Shown: positions 42,325 through 52,044 of the stretch, in pieces
Numbering within the stretch: position 1 is the stretch's first letter
Layout of the letters: each line of letters opens with the position of its first letter
Source of the DNA: JAGVSR01 sp031413815
Lineage (GTDB): Bacteria; Pseudomonadota; Alphaproteobacteria; Rhizobiales; Hyphomicrobiaceae
Direction of reading: 5' to 3'
Assembly (NCBI GenBank): GCA_031413815.1
Contig: JANOFU010000037.1
Location: 62,001-126,000, forward strand
Length of the DNA stretch: 64,000 nt
The notes under the pieces: model-generated
What the model saw: the letters and a program-made list of their open reading frames with translations, nothing else
Databases searched by the model: none
Told to the model about the DNA's origin: nothing
Made by a program: the position numbers and the translations under genes

Positions 42325-43770
42325 ATGGCACGAGGAACTGTTCTGATTGCCGACGACGACAGCGCGATCCGGACCGTGCTCAATCAGGCGCTGGCCCGGG
42401 CCGGGTATACGCCGCGCGCGACAGGAACCGCGGCCACGCTGTGGCGCTGGGTAAGCCAGGGCGAGGGCGATGTCGTCATCACCGACGTTATTATGCCCGA
42501 CGAGAACGCATTTGATCTGCTGCCGCGCATCAAGAAGGCGCGGCCCGATCTGCCGGTCATTGTCATGAGTGCGCAGAACACGTTGATGACGGCACTGACG
42601 GCGGCCGAGAAGGGGGCTTACGAATATCTGCCCAAGCCCTTTGATTTGTCGGAAGTCGTCGCAGTCGTTGCCCGCGCGTTGGCAGGACAGGCCCGCCGCC
42701 CGCAACGCCCGCCGGAACCCAATGAAGGCGAGGAACTGCCGCTGATTGGCCGCTCCAGCGCGATGCAGGACATTTACCGGTCGCTTGCGCGGCTGACGCA
42801 AACCGAACTCACTGTGATGATCACGGGCGAGAGCGGAACGGGCAAAGAGCTCGTCGCACGCGTGCTGCATGACTTCGGCAAACGGCGTCATGGGCCGTTT
42901 GTCGCGATCAACATGGCCGCAATCCCGCGCGAGCTGATCGAGAGTGAATTGTTCGGCCACGAAAAGGGAGCCTTCACCGGCGCGCAGGCCCGCACCCAAG
43001 GCCGCTTTGAGCAGGCCGAAGGCGGCACGCTCTTTCTGGACGAAATCGGCGATATGCCGCTCGAAGCGCAGACGCGGCTTTTGCGGGTGTTGCAGCAGGG
43101 CGAGTACACGACGGTCGGCGGCCGCACGCCCATCCGGACCAATGTCCGGATTGTTGCGGCCACGCACCGTGACCTGCGCTCGCACATCCAGCAGGGACTG
43201 TTCCGCGAAGATCTGTTTTACCGGCTCAACGTTGTGCCGATGCGGTTGCCCCCGCTGCGCGAACGCACGGACGACATCGGTGATCTGACACGGCACTTTT
43301 TGCGACAAGCCGCACGCGAAGGTCTGGGTCAGCGCTCGATCGAGCAGAGTGCCATTGAGCGTCTGAGAACTCACCCCTGGCCCGGCAACGTTCGCGAACT
43401 GGAGAACTTTGTTCGCCGGATTGCAGCTCTGCATACCCAGGACCTGCTCACCGAGCAGATTGTGGAGCACGAATTGATGGAGTCGGCACCGTCCCAGTCG
43501 CCCGCTGGGAATGCCAACGCCAAAGACTTACCGGAGATGTTGGAGCGTTACCTGGCCGGGTACTTTGGTGACTTTGGGTCGGAGCTGCCGCCTGCCGGGG
43601 TTTATGACCGCATCATCCGCCAAGTTGAGCGGCCGCTGTTGGCGGCGGCTCTGACAGCCACCCGGGGCAACCAGATCCGGGCTGCGGAACTGCTAGGATT
43701 GAACCGCAACACATTGCGCAGCCGCATCAAGGACCTCGATATTAAGGTCTTCCGCACGCCCGCTCCGTGA
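42325..43770 (+). CDS. ntrC: Nitrogen regulator NtrC, sigma-54 activator
   Basis: 481 residues from the ATG at 42325 with AGGAGCACC upstream. Receiver with phospho-acceptor Asp54 (VVITDVIMPDEN). The AAA+ domain has Walker A GESGTGKEL, the sigma-54 loop GAFTGA (residues 215-220), Walker B GGTLFLDEIGDMP, and WPGNVRELENFV. A Fis-type HTH ends the protein (NQIRAAELLGLNRNTLRSRI). Activates nitrogen-assimilation promoters with RpoN. Confidence 0.97.
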   Translation: MARGTVLIADDDSAIRTVLNQALARAGYTPRATGTAATLWRWVSQGEGDVVITDVIMPDENAFDLLPRIKKARPDLPVIVMSAQNTLMTALTAAEKGAYEYLPKPFDLSEVVAVVARALAGQARRPQRPPEPNEGEELPLIGRSSAMQDIYRSLARLTQTELTVMITGESGTGKELVARVLHDFGKRRHGPFVAINMAAIPRELIESELFGHEKGAFTGAQARTQGRFEQAEGGTLFLDEIGDMPLEAQTRLLRVLQQGEYTTVGGRTPIRTNVRIVAATHRDLRSHIQQGLFREDLFYRLNVVPMRLPPLRERTDDIGDLTRHFLRQAAREGLGQRSIEQSAIERLRTHPWPGNVRELENFVRRIAALHTQDLLTEQIVEHELMESAPSQSPAGNANAKDLPEMLERYLAGYFGDFGSELPPAGVYDRIIRQVERPLLAAALTATRGNQIRAAELLGLNRNTLRSRIKDLDIKVFRTPAP

Positions 43771-44015
43771 GCCCGACCCACGGGCCGCAGCGTGCTTTGC
43801 TGTTCGCGATTGACGACTTAGTCGCGAAAATGTCACAGTTTGCCTATCTCTTGTGATCACGGCGCGTCAGTTCGAGCGCGCCGGGCGTGGCTTTCGGGCC
43901 GTGCTGGGGCTTTGGTGCAGCGCTGATGCGAGCGATCTGAGCCATAACAATCAAGGGCGATGGGTGGGCGGAACGGTGTGGACCCGTTGCGGCTGCCTTT
44001 TGAAACCGGCGGGCA

Positions 44016-46319
44016 ATGGCGACAGCGGATAGGCCAGGGACAGCAGGCGAGGGTGGCGGCCAGCGATCAGCACCGCAGCTTGAGTCCGGCGAGCGCTCGT
44101 TTTCCATCGGCCTGGTCGTCGTGGTTCTGTCGCTCATTTCGGCGCTGACGACCTATCTCATTCTGACCGGCCTGACCCCGATCGCCCCCAGCAACCGCGT
44201 TGTTTTCAACGTGCTGTCGATCAACGTCGTTCTGATCATCGCTATGATCGCCGTCATTGCGTGGCAGTTCTGGGGTCTGTGGCAGGCGTGGCGCAACGAA
44301 GTGCCGGGTTCCCGGCTTCACGTCCGCATTGTCGCTCTGTTCTCGCTTATTGCCGCGCTGCCTGCGATCCTGCTGGCCGTCGCAGCGACCACCACCTTTT
44401 CGCGGGCCATCGACAGCTGGTTTTCGACGCGCACCCGCGCCATCATCGCCAATTCGCTCGATGTTGCGAAATCCTATCTCGAAGAACACGGCCAGGTGAT
44501 CCGCACCGACGTCGCCAATATGGCGCGCGATCTCGATGCCACGGCGGATCTGATGCAAGGCGACCAGGCTCAGCTGCGCCAGCTTCTGATTGCGCAGGCC
44601 GGGTTGCGCGAACTGCCGGTCGCGTATCTGGTCGATTTGAAGGGCCAGCGGCTGCTTGCGGCTATTGAAGATGAAAAACTGCCGTACCGGACGCCGCCGC
44701 AGTCCGCGCTGGATGAAGCGGCGGACGGCCAGATTGCCCTCATCAAGTCAACAGAGGGGGCAAGCATCACTGCGCTGGCAAAACTGGCGCGCTATCCCGG
44801 CCAGCTTCTCTATGTCACCCGCAACGTGAGCGCCAAGGTAATGGGTCACTTGCAGCGCGCCGAAGCAGGGGTCGACGAATACAATGCCCTGCGGCTCGCG
44901 CGCGGCGGTCTGAAGCTCGCTCACGCCCTGATCTACACCATGATTTCGATGACCGCGCTTTTGGCCGCCATCTGGTCCGGGTTGTGGTTCGCAGGCCGGT
45001 TCGTGGCTCCGATCCGGCGGCTCATTGCGGGCGCCCAAGAGGTCTCGACCGGCAATCTAGACGTCGAACTGCCCGAGCGCCGCGGTGAGGGTGATTTGCG
45101 CCGGTTGTCGAGCACGTTCAATACGATGACCCGGGAACTCAAACACCAGCGCGATGCGCTGATGACGGCCAACGAGCAAATGTCGGAACGCCGCCGCTTT
45201 ATGGAGGCGGTGTTGTCGGGAGTGACGGCCGGGGTGATCGGACTTGATAGCCAAGACCGCATAACGCTGCTCTCGCGATCGGCGGAACAACTGTTGGAAA
45301 CGAGCGAGGCGGCCGTCGTGGGCAAGCCGCTCGCCGAAGCGCTCCCGGCATTTGCCGAGTTGCTCGGTGATCCTAACGAGCCGGGCCTGAAACCAAAGAC
45401 ACAGCACGAAATCATACTGCAAATCGGCACTGAAGAACGGACGTTCTCCGTTCGCGTCACACAGGAAAAGGCGGCCTCCGGCGAGGTCGGCTCCGTGGTG
45501 ACGTTCGATGACATTACGGAGTTGGTGACCGCCCAGCGCACGTCGGCGTGGGGCGATGTCGCGCGCCGCATCGCGCATGAAATCAAAAACCCCTTGACGC
45601 CCATCATCCTGTCGGCGGAACGCCTGCGCAAGAAGTATGGCAAGGTGATCGTCGAAGACCGCGAGACCTTCGAGAAATTGACCGCAACGATCGAACGTCA
45701 GGCGGGCGACATCAAAACGATGGTCGATGAATTCGCAGCCTTTGCGCGCGTCCCCAAGCCTGTTATGGAACAGAGCGATCTGCGGGATGCCGTGCTTGAA
45801 TCCGTCATCCTGTTCCGCGAGAGCAATCCATCCCTAACTTTTGAACTCAAGATGCCCGAGACCCCCATCCTCGCATCGTTCGATCGCCGTCTCATCACGC
45901 AAGCTGTGACCAATCTGGTGAAGAACGCGACGGAAGCCGTCGACAGTGCTGGCCAGAATGGACGCACCCACCGGGGCCGCGTCGAGACCATTGTGCGCGT
46001 GTTGCCGGACCGGTTTGAGATTGATGTGATCGACAACGGCATTGGCTTGCCCAAGCAGAACCGGTCAAAACTCCTCGAACCCTACGTCACGACAAAGGGT
46101 CACAAAGGCACAGGACTGGGGCTCGCCATTGTCCAAAAAATAACCGAACAGCACGGCGGGGCGCTGACATTGGACGATGCACCGGAAGCTCCGGACCGTC
46201 CGGCTGGTGCACTCGCCCGGATTACGCTGCCCATCCCGCGCGACAGCCAAGCCACAACAGAAAAGTTTCCGGTTCAACGCGCGCAAGCAGGTGCCGTGAC
46301 TGCGCCTGACGCCGCCTAG
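44016..46319 (+). CDS. ntrY: Membrane sensor kinase NtrY
   Basis: 767 residues. N-terminal membrane helices (about 30-115, four predicted segments including a helix near 305-330) frame an extracytoplasmic sensor loop. Next come HAMP (FVAPIRRLIAGAQEVSTGNL), a PAS region, HisKA H-box RIAHEIKNPLTPIILSAERL (His521) and HATPase (NLVKNATEAVDS, DNGIGLPKQ, GTGLGLAIVQKI). It pairs with NtrX and is implicated in nitrogen or redox/respiration signalling in several Alphaproteobacteria. Located 245 bases after ntrC. Confidence 0.95.
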   Translation: MATADRPGTAGEGGGQRSAPQLESGERSFSIGLVVVVLSLISALTTYLILTGLTPIAPSNRVVFNVLSINVVLIIAMIAVIAWQFWGLWQAWRNEVPGSRLHVRIVALFSLIAALPAILLAVAATTTFSRAIDSWFSTRTRAIIANSLDVAKSYLEEHGQVIRTDVANMARDLDATADLMQGDQAQLRQLLIAQAGLRELPVAYLVDLKGQRLLAAIEDEKLPYRTPPQSALDEAADGQIALIKSTEGASITALAKLARYPGQLLYVTRNVSAKVMGHLQRAEAGVDEYNALRLARGGLKLAHALIYTMISMTALLAAIWSGLWFAGRFVAPIRRLIAGAQEVSTGNLDVELPERRGEGDLRRLSSTFNTMTRELKHQRDALMTANEQMSERRRFMEAVLSGVTAGVIGLDSQDRITLLSRSAEQLLETSEAAVVGKPLAEALPAFAELLGDPNEPGLKPKTQHEIILQIGTEERTFSVRVTQEKAASGEVGSVVTFDDITELVTAQRTSAWGDVARRIAHEIKNPLTPIILSAERLRKKYGKVIVEDRETFEKLTATIERQAGDIKTMVDEFAAFARVPKPVMEQSDLRDAVLESVILFRESNPSLTFELKMPETPILASFDRRLITQAVTNLVKNATEAVDSAGQNGRTHRGRVETIVRVLPDRFEIDVIDNGIGLPKQNRSKLLEPYVTTKGHKGTGLGLAIVQKITEQHGGALTLDDAPEAPDRPAGALARITLPIPRDSQATTEKFPVQRAQAGAVTAPDAA

Positions 46320-46345
46320 TCGATCATTCATCCGAGGAGCACACG

Positions 46346-47743
46346 ATGGCCGCAGATATCCTGATCGTCGACGACGAGGCCGACATCCGCGATTTGGTTT
46401 CCGGCATACTCGAAGACGAGGGACATCGCACGCGCATGGCGCGCGATAGTGATGAGGCCTTGCGCGCGATCGAAGAACGCCGCCCGCAACTTGTCGTTCT
46501 CGATATCTGGCTGCAGGGCAGCCGTCTTGACGGATTGGAAGTGTTGACCGTCATAAAGCGCACACATCCCGATCTGCCTGTGGTGATTATATCGGGCCAT
46601 GGCAACATCGAAACCGCTGTTACCGCAATCAAGCGGGGCGCTTATGATTACATCGAAAAGCCCTTTAAGTCCGATCGCTTGGTGCTTGTCACGCTGCGAG
46701 CCTTGGAAGCGTCGCAGCTCAAGCGCGAGGTCAAGGAGCTGCGGGAACGTTCGACTGTGTCTGCTGAGATGATCGGCAAATCCGGTGCGCTCAATCAGCT
46801 CAAATCCCAGATCGAGCGGCTGGCGCCGACCAACAGCCGCATCCTGATCCGCGGGTCGTCCGGCACCGGCAAAGAATTGGCGGCCCGCGTCATCCATTTG
46901 AAGTCGCAGCGTGCTGAAGGACCGTTTGTCGTCGTCAATGCCGCGGCCATGGCACCCGACCGCGTCGAAGAAGAGATGTTTGGCACCGAAGACCGGTCCG
47001 GCGGTCCACGCAAAGTCGGCGCGCTTGAGGAAAGCCACGGCGGTACGCTCTATATCGACGAAGTCGGCGATATGCCGATTGAAACGCAGGGCAAAGTGCT
47101 GCGGGTTCTGGTCGAGCAAAAATTCCTCCGGTTGGGCGGCGCACAGAAGGTGGCCGTTGATGTACGGATCATATCGTCGACGAGCCGCGATCTTGAGCGC
47201 GAAATGCAGGAGGGCCGGTTCCGCGAGGACCTCTATCACCGTCTCAACGTCGTGCCGCTTCGTGTTCCGAGCCTCGCCGAGCGGCGCGAGGATATCCCCG
47301 AACTCATTCAGTTCTTCGTCACGCAGTTGAGTCAGGCCTCGGGCCTCGCCCCGCGCCGCATCGGCGAAGACGCGATTGCCGTGCTCCAGGCCCATGACTG
47401 GCCGGGGAACGTGAGGGAGCTGCGCAACAACATCGAACGCCTGATGATCTTGGCGGGGGGCGAGCCCAATGCCGTCGTGACAGCTGAGATGCTGCCCGAA
47501 GAGATCGGTTCCAATGTGCCGCTGCCGGTCAACGGCGGAGCGGAGCACCTGATGTCGCTGCCCCTGCGCGAGGCGCGCGAGATTTTTGAGCGCGAGTATC
47601 TGCTGGCGCAGATCAATCGCTTCGGCGGCAACATTTCGCGCACGGCGGAGTTCGTTGGGATGGAGCGGTCGGCGCTGCATCGTAAACTCCGCGCGTTGGG
47701 TGTCTCGTCGGAGCAGCGGGGCGGAGAAGTGCGTACCGCTTGA
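46346..47743 (+). CDS. ntrX: Response regulator NtrX, degenerate sigma-54 loop
   Basis: 465 residues. Receiver with Asp53 (LVVLDIWLQG), AAA+ domain (GSSGTGKELAARVIH, GGTLYIDEVGDMP, WPGNVRELRNNIERL), C-terminal Fis-type HTH (GGNISRTAEFVGMERSALHRKL). The sigma-54-contacting GAFTGA loop is missing: the matching segment reads FGTEDRSGGPRKVGALEE. It should therefore bind DNA and regulate without canonical sigma-54 activation, as reported for other alphaproteobacterial NtrX proteins. 26 bases after ntrY. Confidence 0.96.
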   Translation: MAADILIVDDEADIRDLVSGILEDEGHRTRMARDSDEALRAIEERRPQLVVLDIWLQGSRLDGLEVLTVIKRTHPDLPVVIISGHGNIETAVTAIKRGAYDYIEKPFKSDRLVLVTLRALEASQLKREVKELRERSTVSAEMIGKSGALNQLKSQIERLAPTNSRILIRGSSGTGKELAARVIHLKSQRAEGPFVVVNAAAMAPDRVEEEMFGTEDRSGGPRKVGALEESHGGTLYIDEVGDMPIETQGKVLRVLVEQKFLRLGGAQKVAVDVRIISSTSRDLEREMQEGRFREDLYHRLNVVPLRVPSLAERREDIPELIQFFVTQLSQASGLAPRRIGEDAIAVLQAHDWPGNVRELRNNIERLMILAGGEPNAVVTAEMLPEEIGSNVPLPVNGGAEHLMSLPLREAREIFEREYLLAQINRFGGNISRTAEFVGMERSALHRKLRALGVSSEQRGGEVRTA

Positions 47744-47871
47744 TTTGACGGCCTGCGACGCACAGGATTAGCCCGAAGCCGTGCGACTTGGAGTAGGATT
47801 AGGCACAGTCGGCTGGTGGGCGCGGAACCCGTAGCTGCAACTCAAATGACCTCAGGCCGGCGCAATCACCC

Positions 47872-49248
47872 ATGAAAGTCATTATCTGCGGCGCCGGTCA
47901 GGTCGGCACAGGCATTGCTGAACGCCTTTCGGCCGAAGGCAACGACATCTCCATCATCGATGCGAGCGCAGATCTCGTTCGGCGCGCCAACGATGTGCTC
48001 GAAGTGCGCGCCATCCAAGGTCACGCCGCACACCCTGATGTTCTGGAACGGGCTGGCGCGCGCGAAGCCGATATGTTGATCGCCGTCACGCTGCATGATG
48101 AAGTCAACATGGTCGCGTGCCAAGTGGCGCACACGCTGTTTGATATCCCAACCAAAATCGCCCGCGTCCGCGCCCAGTCCTACTTGGATGAAAATTGGGC
48201 GAAACTGTTTGCACGCGAGAGCATGGGCATCGATCAGGTTATTTCGCCGGAGATCGAAGTCGGTAATAAGCTCTTGCGCCGGCTCGAGACGCCGGGTGCG
48301 TTCGAAACCGTCAGCTTCGCCGACAAGAAAGCCGTCGCGCTGGGCATTGCGTGTGGGCCAGACTGTCCCGTGATCGATACGCCGCTGACCCAGCTGGCGG
48401 GGCTGTTCCCAGATCTGACAGCCATCATCGTCGCCATTGTCCGCAGTGGAACACTGTTCGTGCCGCATGGGTCGGATCAGATCAAAACAGGTGACGAGGT
48501 CTTTGTCATCGCCGATGCCGATCAGACCGCGCGCACGTTGCAGATATTTGGTCATGAAGAAGTGCAAGCCAGGCGCATCGTGATTGCGGGCGGCGGCAAT
48601 ATCGGGCTCTACGTCGCTCGCGAGATCGAAGAGCGCCATCCCAGCATCCGGATCAAGATCATCGAGGTATCCCGTCAGCGGGCCGTTGAGATCGCTGAGA
48701 AGCTCAATCGCACCGTCATTCTGCATGGGTCGGCCTTGTCGGAAGATCTGCTGCGCGAAGCTGAAGTTCATGCGGCCGATACGCTCGTCGCCGTCACCAA
48801 CGACGATCAGGTGAACCTTTTGACGTCAGCGTTGGCCAAGCAAATGGGCTGCAAGTCCTCGCTGTGCCTGATCAATTCGGCGAACTACGCAGGCATGATC
48901 CGCTCGCTCGGCATCGACGCGCAAGTGAGCCCGCGCGCCATCACGGTGTCGCGCATCTTGCAGCACGTCCGGCGCGGCCGCATCCGTGCGGTTCATACAA
49001 TTCATAACGGAGCCGGCGAGTTGATGGAGGCGGAGGTTCTTGAAACAACGGCTGCCGTCGGCAAAACCATCAAAGAACTCGATCTTGCCGATGGCGTGAG
49101 GTTCGGTGCCATTCTGCGCAATGGAGACATCGTGACCCCGCACGGCTCGACTGAATTCGAAGTGCGCGATCGTGTGGTGTTGTTTGCGCGTGCCGACAAA
49201 GTGCGCCAGATCGAGCAGCTGTTCCGTGTCAGCCCCGACTATTTCTGA
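47872..49248 (+). CDS. trkA: Trk potassium uptake regulator TrkA
   Basis: 458 residues made of two TrkA-N/TrkA-C (RCK) units. The first begins MKVIICGAGQVGTGIAERLS, the second near residue 233 (RIVIAGGGNIGLYVAREI), each with a GxGxxG NAD(H) motif followed by the acidic strand. Peripheral membrane protein that gates the TrkH K+ channel; trkH is not in the window. The position after ntrX is standard in this class. Confidence 0.95.
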   Translation: MKVIICGAGQVGTGIAERLSAEGNDISIIDASADLVRRANDVLEVRAIQGHAAHPDVLERAGAREADMLIAVTLHDEVNMVACQVAHTLFDIPTKIARVRAQSYLDENWAKLFARESMGIDQVISPEIEVGNKLLRRLETPGAFETVSFADKKAVALGIACGPDCPVIDTPLTQLAGLFPDLTAIIVAIVRSGTLFVPHGSDQIKTGDEVFVIADADQTARTLQIFGHEEVQARRIVIAGGGNIGLYVAREIEERHPSIRIKIIEVSRQRAVEIAEKLNRTVILHGSALSEDLLREAEVHAADTLVAVTNDDQVNLLTSALAKQMGCKSSLCLINSANYAGMIRSLGIDAQVSPRAITVSRILQHVRRGRIRAVHTIHNGAGELMEAEVLETTAAVGKTIKELDLADGVRFGAILRNGDIVTPHGSTEFEVRDRVVLFARADKVRQIEQLFRVSPDYF

Positions 49249-49275
49249 ACTTGCCTGCGCCAAGGACGCCCCTGC

Positions 49276-50139
49276 ATGACCCGCTGCATTTATGTCAACG
49301 GCCGCTATCTGCCTTACGCGGATGCGGGGGTACATGCAGAGGACCGCGGGTTCTTGTTCGCGGATGCGGTCTACGAAGTCTTTGAACTCCGCGGTGGGCG
49401 GCTGATTGATGAAGCCCGGCACATGGCGCGCCTGACGCGATCGCTGAGCGAAATCGAAATTCCCAGTCCCATGTCCGATGGCGCGCTGGGCCGGGTGCTT
49501 CGCGAGACGGTGCGCCGCAACCGGGTTGCCCATGGCCTCGTCTATCTGCAGGTGACGCGCGGTCAGGCTCAGCGCGATTTTCCATTCCCACCGGCGGGAA
49601 CCACGCCGACGCTCGTTTGTTTTGCGCGGCGTCTCGATCCCGAAAAGGTCAATGTCCGCGCAACAAAGGGCATCTCCGTCACCAGCGCGCCCGACATCCG
49701 CTGGGGCCGTTGCGATCTCAAAACCGTCATGCTGCTGCCGGCGTGTCTCGCCAAGGAAAAAGCGCGCCGCGCCGGCGCATTCGAAGCCTGGTTCGTCGAT
49801 GACGCGGGCTTTGTCACGGAAGGCGCGTCAAGCAACGCTTGGATCATCTTGAAGGATGGCCGCGTCGTTACGCGCCATGCCGATCAGCACATTCTTGGCG
49901 GCGTGACGCGGCTGACGCTGCTGGATGTGCTACGCGCGCACAACCTGACGCTCGAACAGCGGCCGTTCTTACTGGCGGAAGCCTGGACCGCCGCTGAAGC
50001 GTTTATCACCTCGGCCACGGGGACCGTCATGCCGGTTGTCGCCATTGATGGCCACTTCATTGGGCCGGGAAAACCCGGTCCCATCACGCGGCTTCTGCGT
50101 GCTCAATTCCACAAAATGGCCGAAATTTCATCGGGCTGA
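49276..50139 (+). CDS. dat: D-amino-acid aminotransferase (class IV)
   Basis: 287 residues. Fold-type IV PLP enzyme: the start IYVNGRYLPYADAGVHAEDRGFLFADAVYE carries the EDRG motif. RCDLKTVMLLP supplies the PLP-binding Lys. VTEGASSNAWIIL and the end TSATGTVMPVV are conserved. Most similar in pattern to D-alanine transaminase (D-Glu/D-Ala supply for peptidoglycan); an aminodeoxychorismate lyase or branched-chain role is less likely. Between trkA and hfq. Confidence 0.85.
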   Translation: MTRCIYVNGRYLPYADAGVHAEDRGFLFADAVYEVFELRGGRLIDEARHMARLTRSLSEIEIPSPMSDGALGRVLRETVRRNRVAHGLVYLQVTRGQAQRDFPFPPAGTTPTLVCFARRLDPEKVNVRATKGISVTSAPDIRWGRCDLKTVMLLPACLAKEKARRAGAFEAWFVDDAGFVTEGASSNAWIILKDGRVVTRHADQHILGGVTRLTLLDVLRAHNLTLEQRPFLLAEAWTAAEAFITSATGTVMPVVAIDGHFIGPGKPGPITRLLRAQFHKMAEISSG

Positions 50140-50320
50140 CACGCCGTCCCCGGATCATTCATGGAATTGGCGGCGACCCCTTCCAATTCTGCTGCACCTG
50201 CGAACAAAACACGGTATTGTTGGCTTCGCGGGCGGAGCAAGCATGCCTGTTGGGATCCAGCAACGCCGGCCAAATTCACCCTGACCAAAAACAAGAACCC
50301 TCCATAAACGGACAAAAACA

Positions 50321-50569
50321 ATGGGCGCAGAACGGGCACCAAGCCTTCAGGACACGTTTCTCAACCACGTCCGGAAGCAGAAAGTTCCACTGACCATTTT
50401 TCTCATCAACGGCGTTAAGCTGCAGGGGATCGTCACCTGGTTCGACAGCTTTTGCGTTCTGCTACGCCGTGATGGTCATTCGCAGCTGGTCTATAAGCAC
50501 GCGATTTCGACCATTATGCCGGGTGCCCCCGTCAATTTGATGGACGGCGAACCCGGCGACGACAGCTAA
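50321..50569 (+). CDS. hfq: RNA chaperone Hfq
   Basis: 82 residues. Sm1 motif FLNHVRKQKVPLTIFLINGVKLQGIVTWFD, Sm2 YKHAISTIMP, with the core residues Gln10, Phe and the YKHA loop for uridine-rich RNA binding. Hexamer that pairs sRNAs with mRNAs. In this class hfq is followed by hflX, as here. Confidence 0.98.
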   Translation: MGAERAPSLQDTFLNHVRKQKVPLTIFLINGVKLQGIVTWFDSFCVLLRRDGHSQLVYKHAISTIMPGAPVNLMDGEPGDDS

Positions 50570-50675
50570 AGGTTCACGCGTTATCGACAAGCCAGTCCAA
50601 GATGGGTCGAGCAGGGCGTCCGCCAGAGGCGCGCCGTCTGATAGTGGCACGCGGCCATCGACCGGGCGTGCGCTC

Positions 50676-52013
50676 GTGCTTGTGCCGGTGCTGGCCCGCG
50701 GCCCGAGCGTCAACAACAAGCAAGCCGAGTTCGGCGGACCTGGATACATCCATTCGCCTGCCGACCGTCTCATAGAGGCCCAGGGTCTCGCAGAGGCCAT
50801 CGATCTGGAAATCGCAGGCGGTGTCATTGTGCCCGTGACGACGCCCCGGCCAGCGACACTGTTTGGATCGGGGAAGGTCGAGGAACTGAAGGCGCTGGCT
50901 GTCGAAAAGACCGCCAATTTGATCATCGTCGATCATCCGATCACACCCGTGCAGCAGCGCAATCTTGAGAAGGCGTGGGACGCCAAGGTGCTCGATCGCA
51001 CTGGGCTCATTCTGGAAATCTTCGGACGCCGCGCCCGCACCCGGGAGGGGCGTCTACAAGTCGAGCTCGCACATCTGACCTACCAGAAGGGACGTCTTGT
51101 GCGCGCCTGGACCCACTTGGAGCGTCAGCGCGGCGGTGGCGGATTTCTCGGGGGCCCAGGCGAAGCCCAGCTTGAACTTGACCGGCGCATTATCGAGCAG
51201 CGCATCGAGAGCATCAAGAAAGAGCTCATTCAAGTTGTGAAAACACGCGATCTACATCGCGCAGGACGCCGCAAGGTGCCATATCCAGTGGTCGCCATCG
51301 TTGGCTACACGAACGCCGGAAAGTCGACCCTGTTCAACCGCGTGACGGGCGCGGGCGTTCTGGCGATGGATCAGGTGTTTGCCACGCTCGATCCGACGCT
51401 GCGCGAGGTGAAGCTGTCAAGCGGTCGCCGCATCATCCTGTCAGACACAGTCGGCTTCATCTCCGATCTGCCGACGATGCTGGTGGCCGCGTTCCGAGCG
51501 ACGTTGGAAGAAGTCATCGAAGCTGATCTCATTCTGCACGTGCGCGATATCTCGCACCCCGAGTCCGACGCGCAAGCGCGCGACGTCGAGCAGGTCCTGA
51601 CAGACCTTGGCATCGATACGGTGCCTGAGCACAGTCACATCCTGGAGGTGTGGAACAAGGTCGATCTGCTGTCCGCCATCTCGCGGGACGAAGCGATGGG
51701 AGCATCGCGCTGGGTCGAGCGCCGGCCCGTTCTCGTCTCCGCGATGACAGGGGAAGGAATGGATGCTCTGCTCGACGCGATCGATGCGCGTCTTGGCATT
51801 GCCGATGAGCTACTCGAACTCAAAATCCCCGCGCATGAAGGCAAGTTGATTGCGTGGCTCTATGAGAACTGCGACGTACTCTCGCGCGAGACCGATGAGG
51901 ACAGCGGTGTCCTGTCGTTCCGCGTTCGCCTTGCCACTGAAAAGAAGGGGCGGTTGCTGTCACAGCTGAATAGGGCGGGGTTGATTCAAGCGGGCGGCGA
52001 GGCGCTGACGTAG
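50676..52013 (+). CDS. hflX: GTPase HflX
   Basis: 445 residues from a GTG at 50676. The N-terminal HflX domain (TTPRPATLFGSGKVEELKAL) is followed by a Gly-rich loop (RQRGGGGFLGGPGEAQLE) and the G domain: G1 GYTNAGKST, G3 DTVGFISDLP, G4 NKVD. It splits stalled or stress-inactive ribosomes. The frame stays open for ~130 bases upstream, back into hfq, and reads plausible linker sequence. No ATG, GTG or TTG occurs there, so GTG 50676 is chosen, although it gives a short N-terminus and has no evident Shine-Dalgarno site. Confidence 0.93.
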   Translation: MLVPVLARGPSVNNKQAEFGGPGYIHSPADRLIEAQGLAEAIDLEIAGGVIVPVTTPRPATLFGSGKVEELKALAVEKTANLIIVDHPITPVQQRNLEKAWDAKVLDRTGLILEIFGRRARTREGRLQVELAHLTYQKGRLVRAWTHLERQRGGGGFLGGPGEAQLELDRRIIEQRIESIKKELIQVVKTRDLHRAGRRKVPYPVVAIVGYTNAGKSTLFNRVTGAGVLAMDQVFATLDPTLREVKLSSGRRIILSDTVGFISDLPTMLVAAFRATLEEVIEADLILHVRDISHPESDAQARDVEQVLTDLGIDTVPEHSHILEVWNKVDLLSAISRDEAMGASRWVERRPVLVSAMTGEGMDALLDAIDARLGIADELLELKIPAHEGKLIAWLYENCDVLSRETDEDSGVLSFRVRLATEKKGRLLSQLNRAGLIQAGGEALT

Positions 52014-52044
52014 CCGTTGCGGCAGTCCAAAATGTAGCTGTGTG

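Noticed and set aside
42226..43470. 414-codon minus-strand frame opposite ntrC
   Set aside because: Antisense shadow of ntrC with no domain.
46328..47680. 450-codon minus-strand frame opposite ntrX
   Set aside because: Antisense shadow of ntrX with no domain.
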